Part shown: in pieces, positions 1-8,281 of the stretch
Position numbering within the stretch: position 1 is the first letter of the stretch
Layout of the letters: the number at the start of each line of letters is the position of its first letter
Assembly: GCA_964442135.1 (NCBI GenBank)
Contig: CAYTYN010000002.1
Span: 31,638-95,637, forward strand
Direction of reading: 5' to 3'
DNA from: Avanaerovorax sp964442135
Lineage (GTDB): Bacteria; Bacillota; Clostridia; Peptostreptococcales; Anaerovoracaceae
DNA length: 64,000 bases
The notes under the pieces: generated by a model
Told to the model about the DNA's origin: nothing
The model's input: only the letters and a program-made list of their open reading frames with translations
The model's database searches: none
Program-made: the position numbers and the translations under genes

Positions 1-1361
1 TCTTCGCTGATATTGAGAGGCTCCTTGGATATATTCTTTATCTCCAGACCCACTTCGTCTCCTTCACGGGAAATATCTATGTAGACCCGGGTTCCCGAAA
101 GAGCATACTTCGCCGCGTTGGTCAAGAGGTTCTCTATGACCCTCCACAAAAGCTGCCCGTCGGCGTATACCTCTCCATCCTCCGGCTTGTGGTCAAATAT
201 CACCTGAAGCCCGGCGGCATCCAGCTTTTCCTCCATCTCCGCCAATGCCTGGTTCACCATGTATATCATGTCTATCTTTTCCATGTTCACCGGTATGGCT
301 CCGCTGGAGGCCTTTGCCGCATCGAACAGGTCTTCCGTCAGCTTTTGCAGCCTACCGGTCTTTTCGTCTATTACCCTGAGATATTCTTCAGCGTTCTCGC
401 TGTTGAGACCCTCCTTTTTCAGAAGGTCCACATAGGTCACCATTGACGTCAGAGGCGTTCTGAGGTCGTGGGAAACGTTGGAAATGAGGTCTATCCTCAT
501 CTGCCTGCTCTTAAGCTCCTCCCTGATGGCTATGGAAACGGAGTCGGATATCCGATTTACCTGTTCGGCCAGCCGATCCAGCTCCCCGTTATCCGTGACC
601 TCTATCTTGTATCCCGTATTTCCTCCCCCTATCTCTTCTATGCCTTCCCTTACGGCAATGTATTTGTTAACCCATTTGGGCACGAATATGAAGATCACCG
701 CCAGAACCGGTACTATACCTATCCCAGTCGCTGAGAGAATGCAGGCTCCCACGGAAAGAGCCATGGCCTTCCAGAACACCTTCCGGCTCGCCTTTCCCTC
801 TTCGTACAGGTAGACTGCTATCCTTCCGATTATGGTATGGCGCAGGAATGTGCCTGTCTTCAGCTTTATCACCAGACTTCGGTAGAAGATGACGCATAAC
901 ACCAGTATCAACGCGATGAGAAGTGTAACGCTCAGGTTCTTGAACCATACCGGCTCGAAAAAGTCAAGGTAATAGAGCCCAATCATGGCATTTGACAGCC
1001 CGAAAATCTCGTACATGAGATCTCTTATGGGAGGCGAGGTATTTACCACCGATATGGCAAGCACATCAGTCAACGCGACTGCAAACAGCAGTCCCCCTAA
1101 GCCAAGCACATGAATATCTGTCGGAAGGCGATCGAACCTGTTCATCCGGATCACGCCGTCTTCGTCCTTACAGCCGCTGGTCACCGTCATCAGCACGGTG
1201 AATGCGAGCCCCGCCGCTGCCAACGCGACCAGTACCACCCAGCACATGGATTCATATCTCGCCGCCTTTTCATCATATCCGGTCATGTATTCCAAATATC
1301 TGAACAGAATCATGGCCGACGTTGCGTAGACGAATACCAAAGCGGATAAAACAGCTCCCAC
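1..1361 (-). CDS. Sensor histidine kinase, two-component system (3' end outside window)
   Basis: This is the membrane kinase partner of the OmpR-type regulator just upstream. From a GTG at 1361 the reading frame has about five hydrophobic segments (near residues 1-20, 39-60, 83-105, 143-165, 200-228), a HAMP-like linker, then a HisKA domain with the H-box SHDLRTPLTS (His298) and the N-box IENLLTNAAKYAL. The ATP-binding G boxes lie beyond base 1, so the gene is incomplete. The start is uncertain: no clear Shine-Dalgarno precedes the GTG, which lies 13 bases after the regulator stop, and a start inside the regulator gene is possible. The signal sensed cannot be told from the sequence. Confidence 0.9.
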   Translation of the reverse strand, partial: MGAVLSALVFVYATSAMILFRYLEYMTGYDEKAARYESMCWVVLVALAAAGLAFTVLMTVTSGCKDEDGVIRMNRFDRLPTDIHVLGLGGLLFAVALTDVLAISVVNTSPPIRDLMYEIFGLSNAMIGLYYLDFFEPVWFKNLSVTLLIALILVLCVIFYRSLVIKLKTGTFLRHTIIGRIAVYLYEEGKASRKVFWKAMALSVGACILSATGIGIVPVLAVIFIFVPKWVNKYIAVREGIEEIGGGNTGYKIEVTDNGELDRLAEQVNRISDSVSIAIREELKSRQMRIDLISNVSHDLRTPLTSMVTYVDLLKKEGLNSENAEEYLRVIDEKTGRLQKLTEDLFDAAKASSGAIPVNMEKIDMIYMVNQALAEMEEKLDAAGLQVIFDHKPEDGEVYADGQLLWRVIENLLTNAAKYALSGTRVYIDISREGDEVGLEIKNISKEPLNISE

Positions 1362-1374
1362 TGACGAGATTATG

Positions 1375-2082
1375 TTAAGCGCCCGCCTTATTCCCGATCT
1401 TTTCGATTTTGTATCCAACTCCCCACACCACCTTTAAATACACCGGTTTCTTAGGATTGATTTCGATTTTTTCCCTTATCCTTCGGATATGGACGGCGAC
1501 TGTGTTGCCGGAGTCGTAGGAAGGCTCGTTCCAGACGTTTTCATATATCTGGTCTATTGAGAACACTCTCCCCGGCTCCTTTATCAGCATCCGCAGTATG
1601 CCGTATTCCGTAGGGGTCATGGCAACCTCTTCACCGTCGACGGTGACCATCTTCTTATCGTCGTCTACCTTAAGACCCCCTGTAGAATACACGCTGGCGG
1701 AGCTTTCCTCCATGCTCCCAAGGCGGGTATACCTTCTAAGCTGAGATTTCACCCTGGCTATAAGCTCCATGGGATTAAAGGGCTTTGTCATGTAATCGTC
1801 GGCCCCCATATTCAGCCCCGTGATCTTGTCGTAGTCCTCAGATTTCGCGCTGAGCATTATGATAGGGATGTTCTTTTCCTCTCTTATCCTCATAGTCGCC
1901 TGTATGCCGTCCATTTCCGGCATCATCACGTCCATGATTATGAGATGTATGTCTTCTCTTTCGCATATCTCCAGCGCCTTAAAGCCATCCGACGCCTCGA
2001 AGACCGTGTAGCCCTCGTTCTTAAGGTATATCCCTACGGCCCGTCCTATTTCCTTGTCGTCATCACACACCATAATATTCAT
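1375..2082 (-). CDS. OmpR/PhoB-family response regulator
   Basis: Cytoplasmic transcription factor of 235 residues. The receiver domain occupies about residues 1-115, with acidic pocket DDD at 7-9, phosphoacceptor Asp51 (IIMDVMMPEMDG) and Lys in the MTKPF motif. A winged-helix DNA-binding domain follows (about 130-230, ending YLKVVWGVGYKIEK). It is directly followed by its histidine kinase, so the two form one operon. Its own upstream region carries a 10-base inverted repeat (2121-2130 / 2152-2161) that may be an autoregulatory site. Family placement is firm; the regulon is unknown. Confidence 0.95.
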   Translation of the reverse strand: MNIMVCDDDKEIGRAVGIYLKNEGYTVFEASDGFKALEICEREDIHLIIMDVMMPEMDGIQATMRIREEKNIPIIMLSAKSEDYDKITGLNMGADDYMTKPFNPMELIARVKSQLRRYTRLGSMEESSASVYSTGGLKVDDDKKMVTVDGEEVAMTPTEYGILRMLIKEPGRVFSIDQIYENVWNEPSYDSGNTVAVHIRRIREKIEINPKKPVYLKVVWGVGYKIEKIGNKAGA

Positions 2083-2120
2083 TTACGTTCTTCCTCCTCG
2101 CGACGATTACATTCTGACAG

Positions 2121-2161
2121 GAAAATCTTACGAAATAGCGCTCATATTTATTAAGATTTTC
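2121..2161. promoter_or_regulatory. Inverted repeat upstream of the response regulator
   Basis: GAAAATCTTA at 2121-2130 is repeated in inverted orientation as TAAGATTTTC at 2152-2161, with centres about 31 bases apart. It lies between the upstream terminator and the regulator start, where a regulator dimer could bind. No good -35/-10 pair is visible, so the promoter is not fixed. Confidence 0.4.
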
Positions 2162-2163
2162 TT

Positions 2164-2190
2164 AAAAAAAGCGGGGAATCTCATCCCCGC
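2164..2190 (-). terminator. Rho-independent terminator after the PBP gene
   Basis: On the minus strand GCGGGGA-loop-TCCCCGC is followed by seven T. It lies 25 bases past the stop of the transpeptidase gene and separates that operon from the two-component operon. Confidence 0.9.
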
Positions 2191-2214
2191 AGCTTCTAAA
2201 GGCACCTGACCTCA

Positions 2215-3552
2215 TCATTCAATTGACGCGATAACCTGCTGGAGCACGTAGTTAGCCGCCGGAGCAGCGACATCGGTTCCGTACCCGCTGTCCTCTATGC
2301 AGACTATAAAGGCGTAAGGCGCATCCTCGTTTTCTATGAATCCTGCGAACCAAGCCGTAGGATTTTCCCCGTCCACCTCGGCAGTTCCGGACTTTGCGTA
2401 TATATCCAGTCCCGGGAAGTTGTCTTCACCGTAGGTGCTGACCACGTTGTTCTTCATCATGCTCCTGAGCTGCATGGCCGTGCTCTCCTCTATCATCTGC
2501 TCCGTGGTATCGGCAGAGGAAAAGGCCGAGTAGAGGATGTTGGGCACGGCGGCCTTCCCTCCCTGAGCTATCGCTCCCATGAAAACCATCATGGAGCACG
2601 GGTTCACCTGGTCGTTGTACTGGCCTATGCCGGCCCAAGCCAGACTATAAGGCGTCTCAGGGAATTCGAAGGAGCCCTTCACGTTGAATATGCCGTCTAT
2701 ATCGTAGGAATTCGTAAGTCCGCACTTTTCCGCATATTCCGCCATAGTAGAGGCTCCCACCATCTGGGTAAGATTGGCAAAAGCGCAGTTGCAGGAATTA
2801 GCCAAGGCGTCCTCAAAGTCCTGCACTCCGTGGGCGGTGCTGTTGGCGCATCTTATCCTCTCTCCGTTTATCTCCGTTACGCCGGTGCAGTTATACGTCC
2901 ATGTATCCAGATCGGAGAGGTTCTCTATGGCCGCCGCCGAGGTGACCAGCTTGAAAATAGATCCCGGCGTGTAGGTGGCAGAAAGGAATCTGTTTATATA
3001 AAGGCCGGAGGTGTCGTCGGTGGATATCTCCGGAGGATCTGCCGGATCAAAGCCCGGTGAGCTTACCATGCACAGTATGTCTCCGGTTTCGTAGTTATAT
3101 ATTCCTATGCAGCCGCTCCTGCCATCCAGCGCCTCGTAAGCGGCTTTGGAAACCTCGGCGTCTATAGTCAGCGTTATGTCGTTTCCTCTGCCGGTAATGC
3201 TGTAGGTTCCCGTAAGGAGGCTGTACCCCACTATATCATCCTTAAACGCGCTGAGAGCGGACGTGGATATATTGCCGTCCATGTCTCCCACGGCGTGGAG
3301 GGTTCCCCTCCTTATGCCTTCGTCGTCTGAGTATATTACGGTTCCGTTGCTGTTTTCCGCAAGGAGCACTCCGTTGACGTCGTATATGCTGCCTATGGCA
3401 AGGCGCCCGTCCTGATATACGCTTTGATTGGCGTAGAAGGTGGCCCACTCGTTGCCGTATCTTACAAACCTGTAGGTGAACACGCCCATGCCTATGACCA
3501 GGACGGCTGCAAGGGCAAGACAGATTATAGACCTTTTTTCCAGTTTCCTCAT
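2215..3552 (-). CDS. PBP2-like peptidoglycan transpeptidase (PbpA type)
   Basis: Class B penicillin-binding protein of 445 residues that would cross-link peptidoglycan outside the membrane. A single N-terminal membrane anchor spans about residues 9-29. The active-site motifs are Ser198-x-x-Lys201 (TPGSIFKL), Ser253-Cys-Asn255 and Lys387-Ser-Gly. It is short for the class and has only a reduced N-terminal domain, as in mycobacterial PbpA. Its start overlaps the stop of the FHA-FtsW/RodA gene by four bases, so the polymerase and transpeptidase are translated together. A strong terminator follows. Whether it serves elongation, division or sporulation cannot be told. Confidence 0.92.
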   Translation of the reverse strand: MRKLEKRSIICLALAAVLVIGMGVFTYRFVRYGNEWATFYANQSVYQDGRLAIGSIYDVNGVLLAENSNGTVIYSDDEGIRRGTLHAVGDMDGNISTSALSAFKDDIVGYSLLTGTYSITGRGNDITLTIDAEVSKAAYEALDGRSGCIGIYNYETGDILCMVSSPGFDPADPPEISTDDTSGLYINRFLSATYTPGSIFKLVTSAAAIENLSDLDTWTYNCTGVTEINGERIRCANSTAHGVQDFEDALANSCNCAFANLTQMVGASTMAEYAEKCGLTNSYDIDGIFNVKGSFEFPETPYSLAWAGIGQYNDQVNPCSMMVFMGAIAQGGKAAVPNILYSAFSSADTTEQMIEESTAMQLRSMMKNNVVSTYGEDNFPGLDIYAKSGTAEVDGENPTAWFAGFIENEDAPYAFIVCIEDSGYGTDVAAPAANYVLQQVIASIE

Positions 3553-5333
3553 TTAGCTTTTCCCCCCTTCGTATTATCCTTTAAGCTCACCGCTATGCTG
3601 GCGTTTTGCCTCGTGTCCGCCGCTTTAAGGAATGCCAGCATACCCCATGAGGAGATCATGCTGGTGCCGCCGTTGGACACGAAAGGAAACGTCACACCGG
3701 TCAGAGGGAAAAGATCCACTGAGCCGAAAACGTTAAGGATCGTCTGGAACAGAAACATGGACATGGCCGAGCATGCCGCGATGGTATAAAAGGTGGACCG
3801 TCCGGCCCATATGGATTTTATGGCAAAGAGGGAAAGGGTGATTATGGATACCACGGCCATAAGGGCGATGATAAGCCCCCATTCCTCCGTCAGAAATCCG
3901 AACACCAGATCGGTGGACGCCGCCGGAATGGTCTTCAGCCATCCCTCTCCGGCTCCTACTCCTACCAGACCGCCGCTGGCGGCGGCCGACATGGTTCTGG
4001 TCTGCTGATAACCGGTGGTTTCCGCGTACTCCCAAACGTGGCCCCATGCGGCGAACCTTTCCGCTACGTATCCTTTAAACTTCAGCACCAGCAGTCCTCC
4101 CACAAAGGCCACTCCTGCGATGACGATCAGCTTGGTGAAATCTCCGCTTCTCAGGAAGGATATGACGAGAAATGTAACGAAAAATATCAATGCCGTTCCA
4201 AAGTCACCCATTACCGCCAAACAGCAGAAGCATAGCCCTGCGAATATGGTGAATATAAGGGTGTTCTTCCTCTCGAAAAGCTCGTCTAAGGATGCCGCCC
4301 CGATCCATATGAAGGCCAGCTTTACGATTTCAGAAGGCTGGAAGGATACGTTCCCTATCAGTATCCAGTTGGTAGCGCCGTTTCTGGTGATGCCGAACAT
4401 CAGGTTCGCAATCAGAAGAAGGGATGCTCCCGCATACATGTACAGCTTAAATGACTTGGCCAGCTTTATGTTTCTCAGCACGGTACACATGAACACGAAC
4501 AGGCATATCCCGATTACGGCGGCTACGAACTGCTTCAGAGCCGAATCCGGATATGTGCTGGCCGTCACGGCAAGGCTCAGGGTGGAAAGGAAAAAGGCGA
4601 TGGTTTCCATCTCGAAGCCCTTTCTCCTCAGTATGCGCATAACGATTACGTAGACCCACATGACCGCGCACAGGCCGGCAAATCCGATGGTTATCCCGTC
4701 GGTGTAGCTGTCTCCTAAAGCTATCTTCAGCTGCCATGCGGTCATCAGCTGAAATATGCTTATGGCTATGAGGGACGTCCAGGGGGAAAGGAGGATGGTT
4801 TCACTCTTTCTGAGTCGGGTGTTGTTTCTCTTTTCCTCCAGGCTTATCGGGAATATGGTGCAGACCGAATTCCCTATGGTAATCTCGTCTCCCGGTTTTA
4901 CGGCGACTCTCTTCCTCCTCCGCGTCCGTTCTCCGTTTATCAGGGTGGCATTGCCGGAGCCCAGGTCGCTGTAGATCCAGTTTCCTCCCGCATCCCTTAT
5001 GAGGATGCCGTGATTTCTGGCCACGCTGTCATCGTCTATGACTATGTCGCAGCTTTTGGATCTTCCCAAAACGTTTTCCCAGTGGGTCACCGGATGACTT
5101 ATTATCCCGTCTACGTTAAAATAGGCCCACACCTCAGAAGGATTTCTGGACAGAAGGAGAGAGGCGATGGATTTCACTAAAATAAAAAGGGCGAGAAAAA
5201 TAAATATCCACCTCGCCACAGCGGTGTACAATAAGCCTCCGCTGTTTTCCATTGCTTCCACAGCGGATATGCCTTCCGATATATCGTTAAAGAGTACCTG
5301 TATGCTTTCCCATATCCTCTGCAATGTATCCAT
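3549..5333 (-). CDS. FtsW/RodA/SpoVE-family glycosyltransferase with N-terminal FHA domain
   Basis: A 594-residue SEDS-family protein that should polymerise lipid II. An N-terminal membrane helix (about 36-56) is followed by a cytoplasmic FHA domain (about 85-160; GRSKSCDIVI, RNHGILI, GNATLINGER), which in known cases binds phosphothreonine. About ten membrane helices with the SEDS pattern follow. The ATG at 5333 is chosen because GGGAGG lies four bases upstream; the ATG 18 bases earlier contains that ribosome site inside its reading frame. The partner PBP overlaps its end. In mycobacteria FhaB, RodA and PbpA are neighbours; here FHA and RodA are one chain. Confidence 0.93.
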   Translation of the reverse strand: MDTLQRIWESIQVLFNDISEGISAVEAMENSGGLLYTAVARWIFIFLALFILVKSIASLLLSRNPSEVWAYFNVDGIISHPVTHWENVLGRSKSCDIVIDDDSVARNHGILIRDAGGNWIYSDLGSGNATLINGERTRRRKRVAVKPGDEITIGNSVCTIFPISLEEKRNNTRLRKSETILLSPWTSLIAISIFQLMTAWQLKIALGDSYTDGITIGFAGLCAVMWVYVIVMRILRRKGFEMETIAFFLSTLSLAVTASTYPDSALKQFVAAVIGICLFVFMCTVLRNIKLAKSFKLYMYAGASLLLIANLMFGITRNGATNWILIGNVSFQPSEIVKLAFIWIGAASLDELFERKNTLIFTIFAGLCFCCLAVMGDFGTALIFFVTFLVISFLRSGDFTKLIVIAGVAFVGGLLVLKFKGYVAERFAAWGHVWEYAETTGYQQTRTMSAAASGGLVGVGAGEGWLKTIPAASTDLVFGFLTEEWGLIIALMAVVSIITLSLFAIKSIWAGRSTFYTIAACSAMSMFLFQTILNVFGSVDLFPLTGVTFPFVSNGGTSMISSWGMLAFLKAADTRQNASIAVSLKDNTKGGKAK

Positions 5334-5391
5334 CCTACCTCCCGTATGCACATGTAAACGTCTAGGTTTCTTAATTTTATCACATTTATTA

Positions 5392-6117
5392 CTATATGTA
5401 AAACCCTCCGTTGACGCCGAGAACCTGTCCTGTTATGAAGGAGGCTCGGTCTGAGGCCATGAAAAAGACGGCTTCCGCCACCTCCGACGCTTTGCCTATC
5501 CTCGCCAAAGGGGTTTCCTCCTTAAGGGCGTTCATGGTCTGAGGAGAATAACCCCTGTTCATATCCGTATCTATCACTCCGGGAGAGACGGAGTTTACCC
5601 GTATCCCCGAAGGCCCCAGCTCCTTGGCCAAGCTTTTGACGAAGGCGTCTACAGCGCCCTTTGACGCGGAATACACCGACTCGCACGATGCTCCTGTCTC
5701 TCCCCACATAGATGAAACAGCTACGATGGAGCCCTTCCCCCTGCTCACCATGGCCGGAGCAAGAGCCTTTACGGCATTTATCACCCCTCCAAGGTTTATC
5801 TCCATGGTTCTTCTGATCTCTTCCACTGAAAAATCCGTTATCAGTCCCCATGACGAAACCCCTGCGGCACATACGAGAACATCGAAGGCCGGTACTCCGA
5901 AAAACACTCTGGCGCTTCCGGCAGCTTCTGAAATTCCCTCTCCGTCAGCAACGTCACACTTGAGGGCGATGGCGCCCGTCTCTTCGGCCACCATCTCCGC
6001 CCCGTGATCGTCTTTTCCGTATATGAAGGCGGTGCCGTACCCCTCCTCTGTAAATTTTCGAACGCAGGCGGCGCCTATACCTCTGGAGCCGCCTGTAATA
6101 AACGCAGTTTTTTTCAT
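5392..6117 (-). CDS. SDR-family oxidoreductase (FabG-like)
   Basis: A 241-residue classical short-chain dehydrogenase/reductase with the nucleotide-binding TGGSRGIG at 8-15, NAG-type motif CAAG, and catalytic Ser136, Tyr149 and Lys153 (YSASK). It probably reduces a 3-oxoacyl or similar carbonyl with NAD(P)H. It follows gap by 25 bases and has no fatty-acid synthesis neighbours, so a FabG role is not assured. It could serve another alcohol/ketone substrate. Confidence 0.85.
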   Translation of the reverse strand: MKKTAFITGGSRGIGAACVRKFTEEGYGTAFIYGKDDHGAEMVAEETGAIALKCDVADGEGISEAAGSARVFFGVPAFDVLVCAAGVSSWGLITDFSVEEIRRTMEINLGGVINAVKALAPAMVSRGKGSIVAVSSMWGETGASCESVYSASKGAVDAFVKSLAKELGPSGIRVNSVSPGVIDTDMNRGYSPQTMNALKEETPLARIGKASEVAEAVFFMASDRASFITGQVLGVNGGFYI

Positions 6118-6142
6118 AGCCGTTCTGATATTGAGACTACTC

Positions 6143-7159
6143 CTAGAGGAGAGTCCCCATATGCTTCAAAGTCCTTATCATCTGGCTGGTGTAGCTCATC
6201 TCATTGTCGTACCAGGCGACTACTCTCACCTCGTATATCTTAGTACCGCACCTTTGGGCAAGGGTCTGGGTAGCATCGAAGAGGGAGCCGTAGCTCATGC
6301 CTATGATGTCGCTGGATACCAGCTCTTCCTCAGTATACCCGAAGGACTCGTCGGCAGCCTTTCGCATGGCTTCATTTATGCCTTCTACGGATACCGTCTC
6401 CGTATCGTCCTTCAAGGTGGCGTCGAGAATCGTTATGGAACCACTGGGTACCGGTACTCTCTGAGCGGAGCCTATGAGCTTTCCGTCAAGCTCCGGTATA
6501 ACCAGACCTATGGCTTTAGCTGCTCCCGTGCTGTTAGGTACGATGTTTATGGCGCCTGCCCTGGCCCTGCGCAGGTCATTCTTCCTGTGCGGTCCGTCGA
6601 GGATCATCTGATCTCCCGTGTAGGCGTGGATAGTTGTCATAAACCCTGTCCTCAGCTCTCTGTACTCGTTTAAGGCTTTTGCCATAGGCGCCAGACAGTT
6701 AGTGGTGCAGCTTGCCGCTGATACCACTGTATCCTCCTTCTTAAGAGTTTCATGGTTCACACCGTACACTATGGTAGGAAGATTGTTTCCCGCCGGAGCG
6801 GATATGAGCACCTTCTCCGCCCCCGCCTTGAGATGGACAGACGCCTTATCTTTTCCGGCAAACCTGCCGGTACATTCTAAGACGATATGGATTCCCAGCT
6901 CTCCCCACGGAAGCTTTTCCGGATCCGGCTCAGAGAACACTTTTACCTTCGTCTCATCCACCTTTATGAAGTCCTCTCCGCTTGTAACCTGATGGTCGAA
7001 CCTGCCCTGGACGCTGTCGTACTTCAGCAGATGAGCAAGCATGTCCGGCTGTGTCAAGTCGTTTATGGCCACCACTTCTATATCCGGGTCTGTGAACACC
7101 CGCCTAAAGGTCATTCTGCCTATTCTTCCGAATCCGTTTATAGCTACTTTAATACTCAT
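6143..7159 (-). CDS. gap: Glyceraldehyde-3-phosphate dehydrogenase, type I
   Basis: Glycolytic enzyme of 338 residues that oxidises glyceraldehyde 3-phosphate with NAD+ and phosphate. The Rossmann motif GFGRIGR is at 9-15, Asp34 favours NAD+, and the catalytic Cys151 sits in SCTTNC. Length is normal. It has its own strong promoter (7207-7236) overlapped by a palindrome at 7221-7248, which suggests a repressor. None of the other lower-glycolysis genes (pgk, tpi, eno) are beside it in the window. Confidence 0.97.
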   Translation of the reverse strand: MSIKVAINGFGRIGRMTFRRVFTDPDIEVVAINDLTQPDMLAHLLKYDSVQGRFDHQVTSGEDFIKVDETKVKVFSEPDPEKLPWGELGIHIVLECTGRFAGKDKASVHLKAGAEKVLISAPAGNNLPTIVYGVNHETLKKEDTVVSAASCTTNCLAPMAKALNEYRELRTGFMTTIHAYTGDQMILDGPHRKNDLRRARAGAINIVPNSTGAAKAIGLVIPELDGKLIGSAQRVPVPSGSITILDATLKDDTETVSVEGINEAMRKAADESFGYTEEELVSSDIIGMSYGSLFDATQTLAQRCGTKIYEVRVVAWYDNEMSYTSQMIRTLKHMGTLL

Positions 7160-7206
7160 TTACAGTCCTCCTAACTGTCAAAATACTGACCTGATTCTCT
7201 GTATTC

Positions 7207-7236
7207 ATCATATCTCACCACCCCTGTCAAAGTCAA
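7207..7236 (-). promoter_or_regulatory. Promoter of gap
   Basis: On the minus strand TTGACT (7231-7236) and TATGAT (7207-7212) are separated by 18 bases. The start codon of gap lies about 48 bases past the -10 box. The -35 box sits in the loop and arm of the palindrome 7221-7248. Confidence 0.7.
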
Positions 7237-7248
7237 GTTTGACAGGGG
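7221..7248. promoter_or_regulatory. 11-bp palindromic operator candidate over the gap promoter
   Basis: CCCCTGTCAAA (7221-7231) and TTTGACAGGGG (7238-7248) form a perfect inverted repeat with a six-base centre. It covers the -35 box and much of the spacer of the gap promoter. There is no T-run on either side, so it reads better as an operator than as a terminator. Confidence 0.55.
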
Positions 7249-7256
7249 ATTTCATA

Positions 7257-7356
7257 NNNNNNNNNNNNNNNNNNNNNNNNNNNNNNNNNNNNNNNNNNNN
7301 NNNNNNNNNNNNNNNNNNNNNNNNNNNNNNNNNNNNNNNNNNNNNNNNNNNNNNNN
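7257..7356. other. Assembly gap of 100 N
   Basis: Exactly 100 N between gap and rpoZ, the usual placeholder for a gap of unknown size. Genes may be hidden here: in many Bacillota coaBC and priA follow rpoZ, and neither is seen. Confidence 1.
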
Positions 7357-7382
7357 CAGTTGTACGAACCAGTTGTACGAAT
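7357..7382. repeat. 13-bp tandem repeat at the gap edge
   Basis: CAGTTGTACGAAC is followed by CAGTTGTACGAAT and a further CAG. The two copies touch the N run, so more copies may lie in the unassembled part. Confidence 0.7.
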
Positions 7383-7576
7383 CAGTCCCTCTTATATGTG
7401 ATCAGATCCTCCGCAATCTCCGCGGCTGCCGCAGACACGGGTTTATCCTCCGTGTAGTCGGGGGTCAGAATCGGTTTACCCTCGATTATGTCTCTCGCTC
7501 TCTTGGCGGCCATGATAACGATGGTGTATCTGCTGTCCGCTTTCTTTCTGATTTCATTTATCGACGGATATAACAT
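7382..7576 (-). CDS. rpoZ: RNA polymerase omega subunit
   Basis: A 64-residue protein matching omega: YPSINEI at the start, then RYTIVIMAAKRARDI, the conserved helix that clamps the beta' C-terminus. It assists assembly of RNA polymerase. The ATG overlaps the gmk stop by one base (TAATG), so the two are coupled, as in most Bacillota. The stop lies at the tandem repeat beside the assembly gap; length is normal, so the gene is complete. Confidence 0.93.
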   Translation of the reverse strand: MLYPSINEIRKKADSRYTIVIMAAKRARDIIEGKPILTPDYTEDKPVSAAAAEIAEDLITYKRD

Positions 7577-8217
7577 TATAACTCCTCCTCATATTTCTCA
7601 ATCAAGGTGCGCACGTCCTCCGTTACCTTGGAGTGTTCAGCCGCGATTATAGCCTTCACTCCGGCTACAGCCTCCTCCAGGACGCCGTTCACTACGCAGT
7701 AATCATATTTATAGATGCAGGATATCTCTGATAGGGCGCTGGAAAGCCTCATATCAATGGCCTCCCTCGACTCAGTTCCCCTTCCCGTTATCCGCTTTCT
7801 CAGCTCTGCCATGGACGGGGGAAGGATGAATATGAACACTCCTTGGGGATAGTTTTCCTTCACCTTCATGGCTCCCTGGGTGTCGATTTCCAGGATAACG
7901 TCGTTTCCCTCCCGAAGCTTCTCTATGACCGGCCCTTTCGGCGTACCGTAGTAATTGCCGTATACCTCTGCGTACTCCAGGAAGTCCTCTCCCTTCACCG
8001 CCGCCAGAAACCTGTCTCTATCGGTGAAGAAATAGTTTACTCCTTCTATTTCCCCATCTCTGGGCGCTCTGGTAGTCATGGAAACGGACAGCTCTATACC
8101 GGCTTCGCCGAGAAGCCTTTTGCAGATGGCGCCCTTTCCTGTTCCCGATGGTCCTGATATGACAAAGAGCTTTCCCTTTCCCGAATTCCCATGATCAAGG
8201 CCGTGTTTTTTCTCCAT
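7576..8217 (-). CDS. gmk: Guanylate kinase
   Basis: A 213-residue cytoplasmic kinase that phosphorylates GMP to GDP with ATP. The P-loop GPSGTGKG is at residues 22-29, followed by TTRAPRDGEIEGVNYFF, the GMP-binding region, and the RRG-type lid. It sits between yicC and rpoZ, the standard order in this phylum. A slightly long N-terminus (about 15 residues before the first strand) might start later, but no internal Met fits. Confidence 0.96.
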   Translation of the reverse strand: MEKKHGLDHGNSGKGKLFVISGPSGTGKGAICKRLLGEAGIELSVSMTTRAPRDGEIEGVNYFFTDRDRFLAAVKGEDFLEYAEVYGNYYGTPKGPVIEKLREGNDVILEIDTQGAMKVKENYPQGVFIFILPPSMAELRKRITGRGTESREAIDMRLSSALSEISCIYKYDYCVVNGVLEEAVAGVKAIIAAEHSKVTEDVRTLIEKYEEEL

Positions 8218-8281
8218 AAGACACTCCTGTGCTTTACTCCGCGAGTATTGATTGTACCATTTTTTCGTTCGAGTTTCAACC

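Noticed and set aside
4015..4653. Plus-strand open frame of 212 codons
   Set aside because: Antisense to the FtsW/RodA membrane region; shadow of hydrophobic codons.
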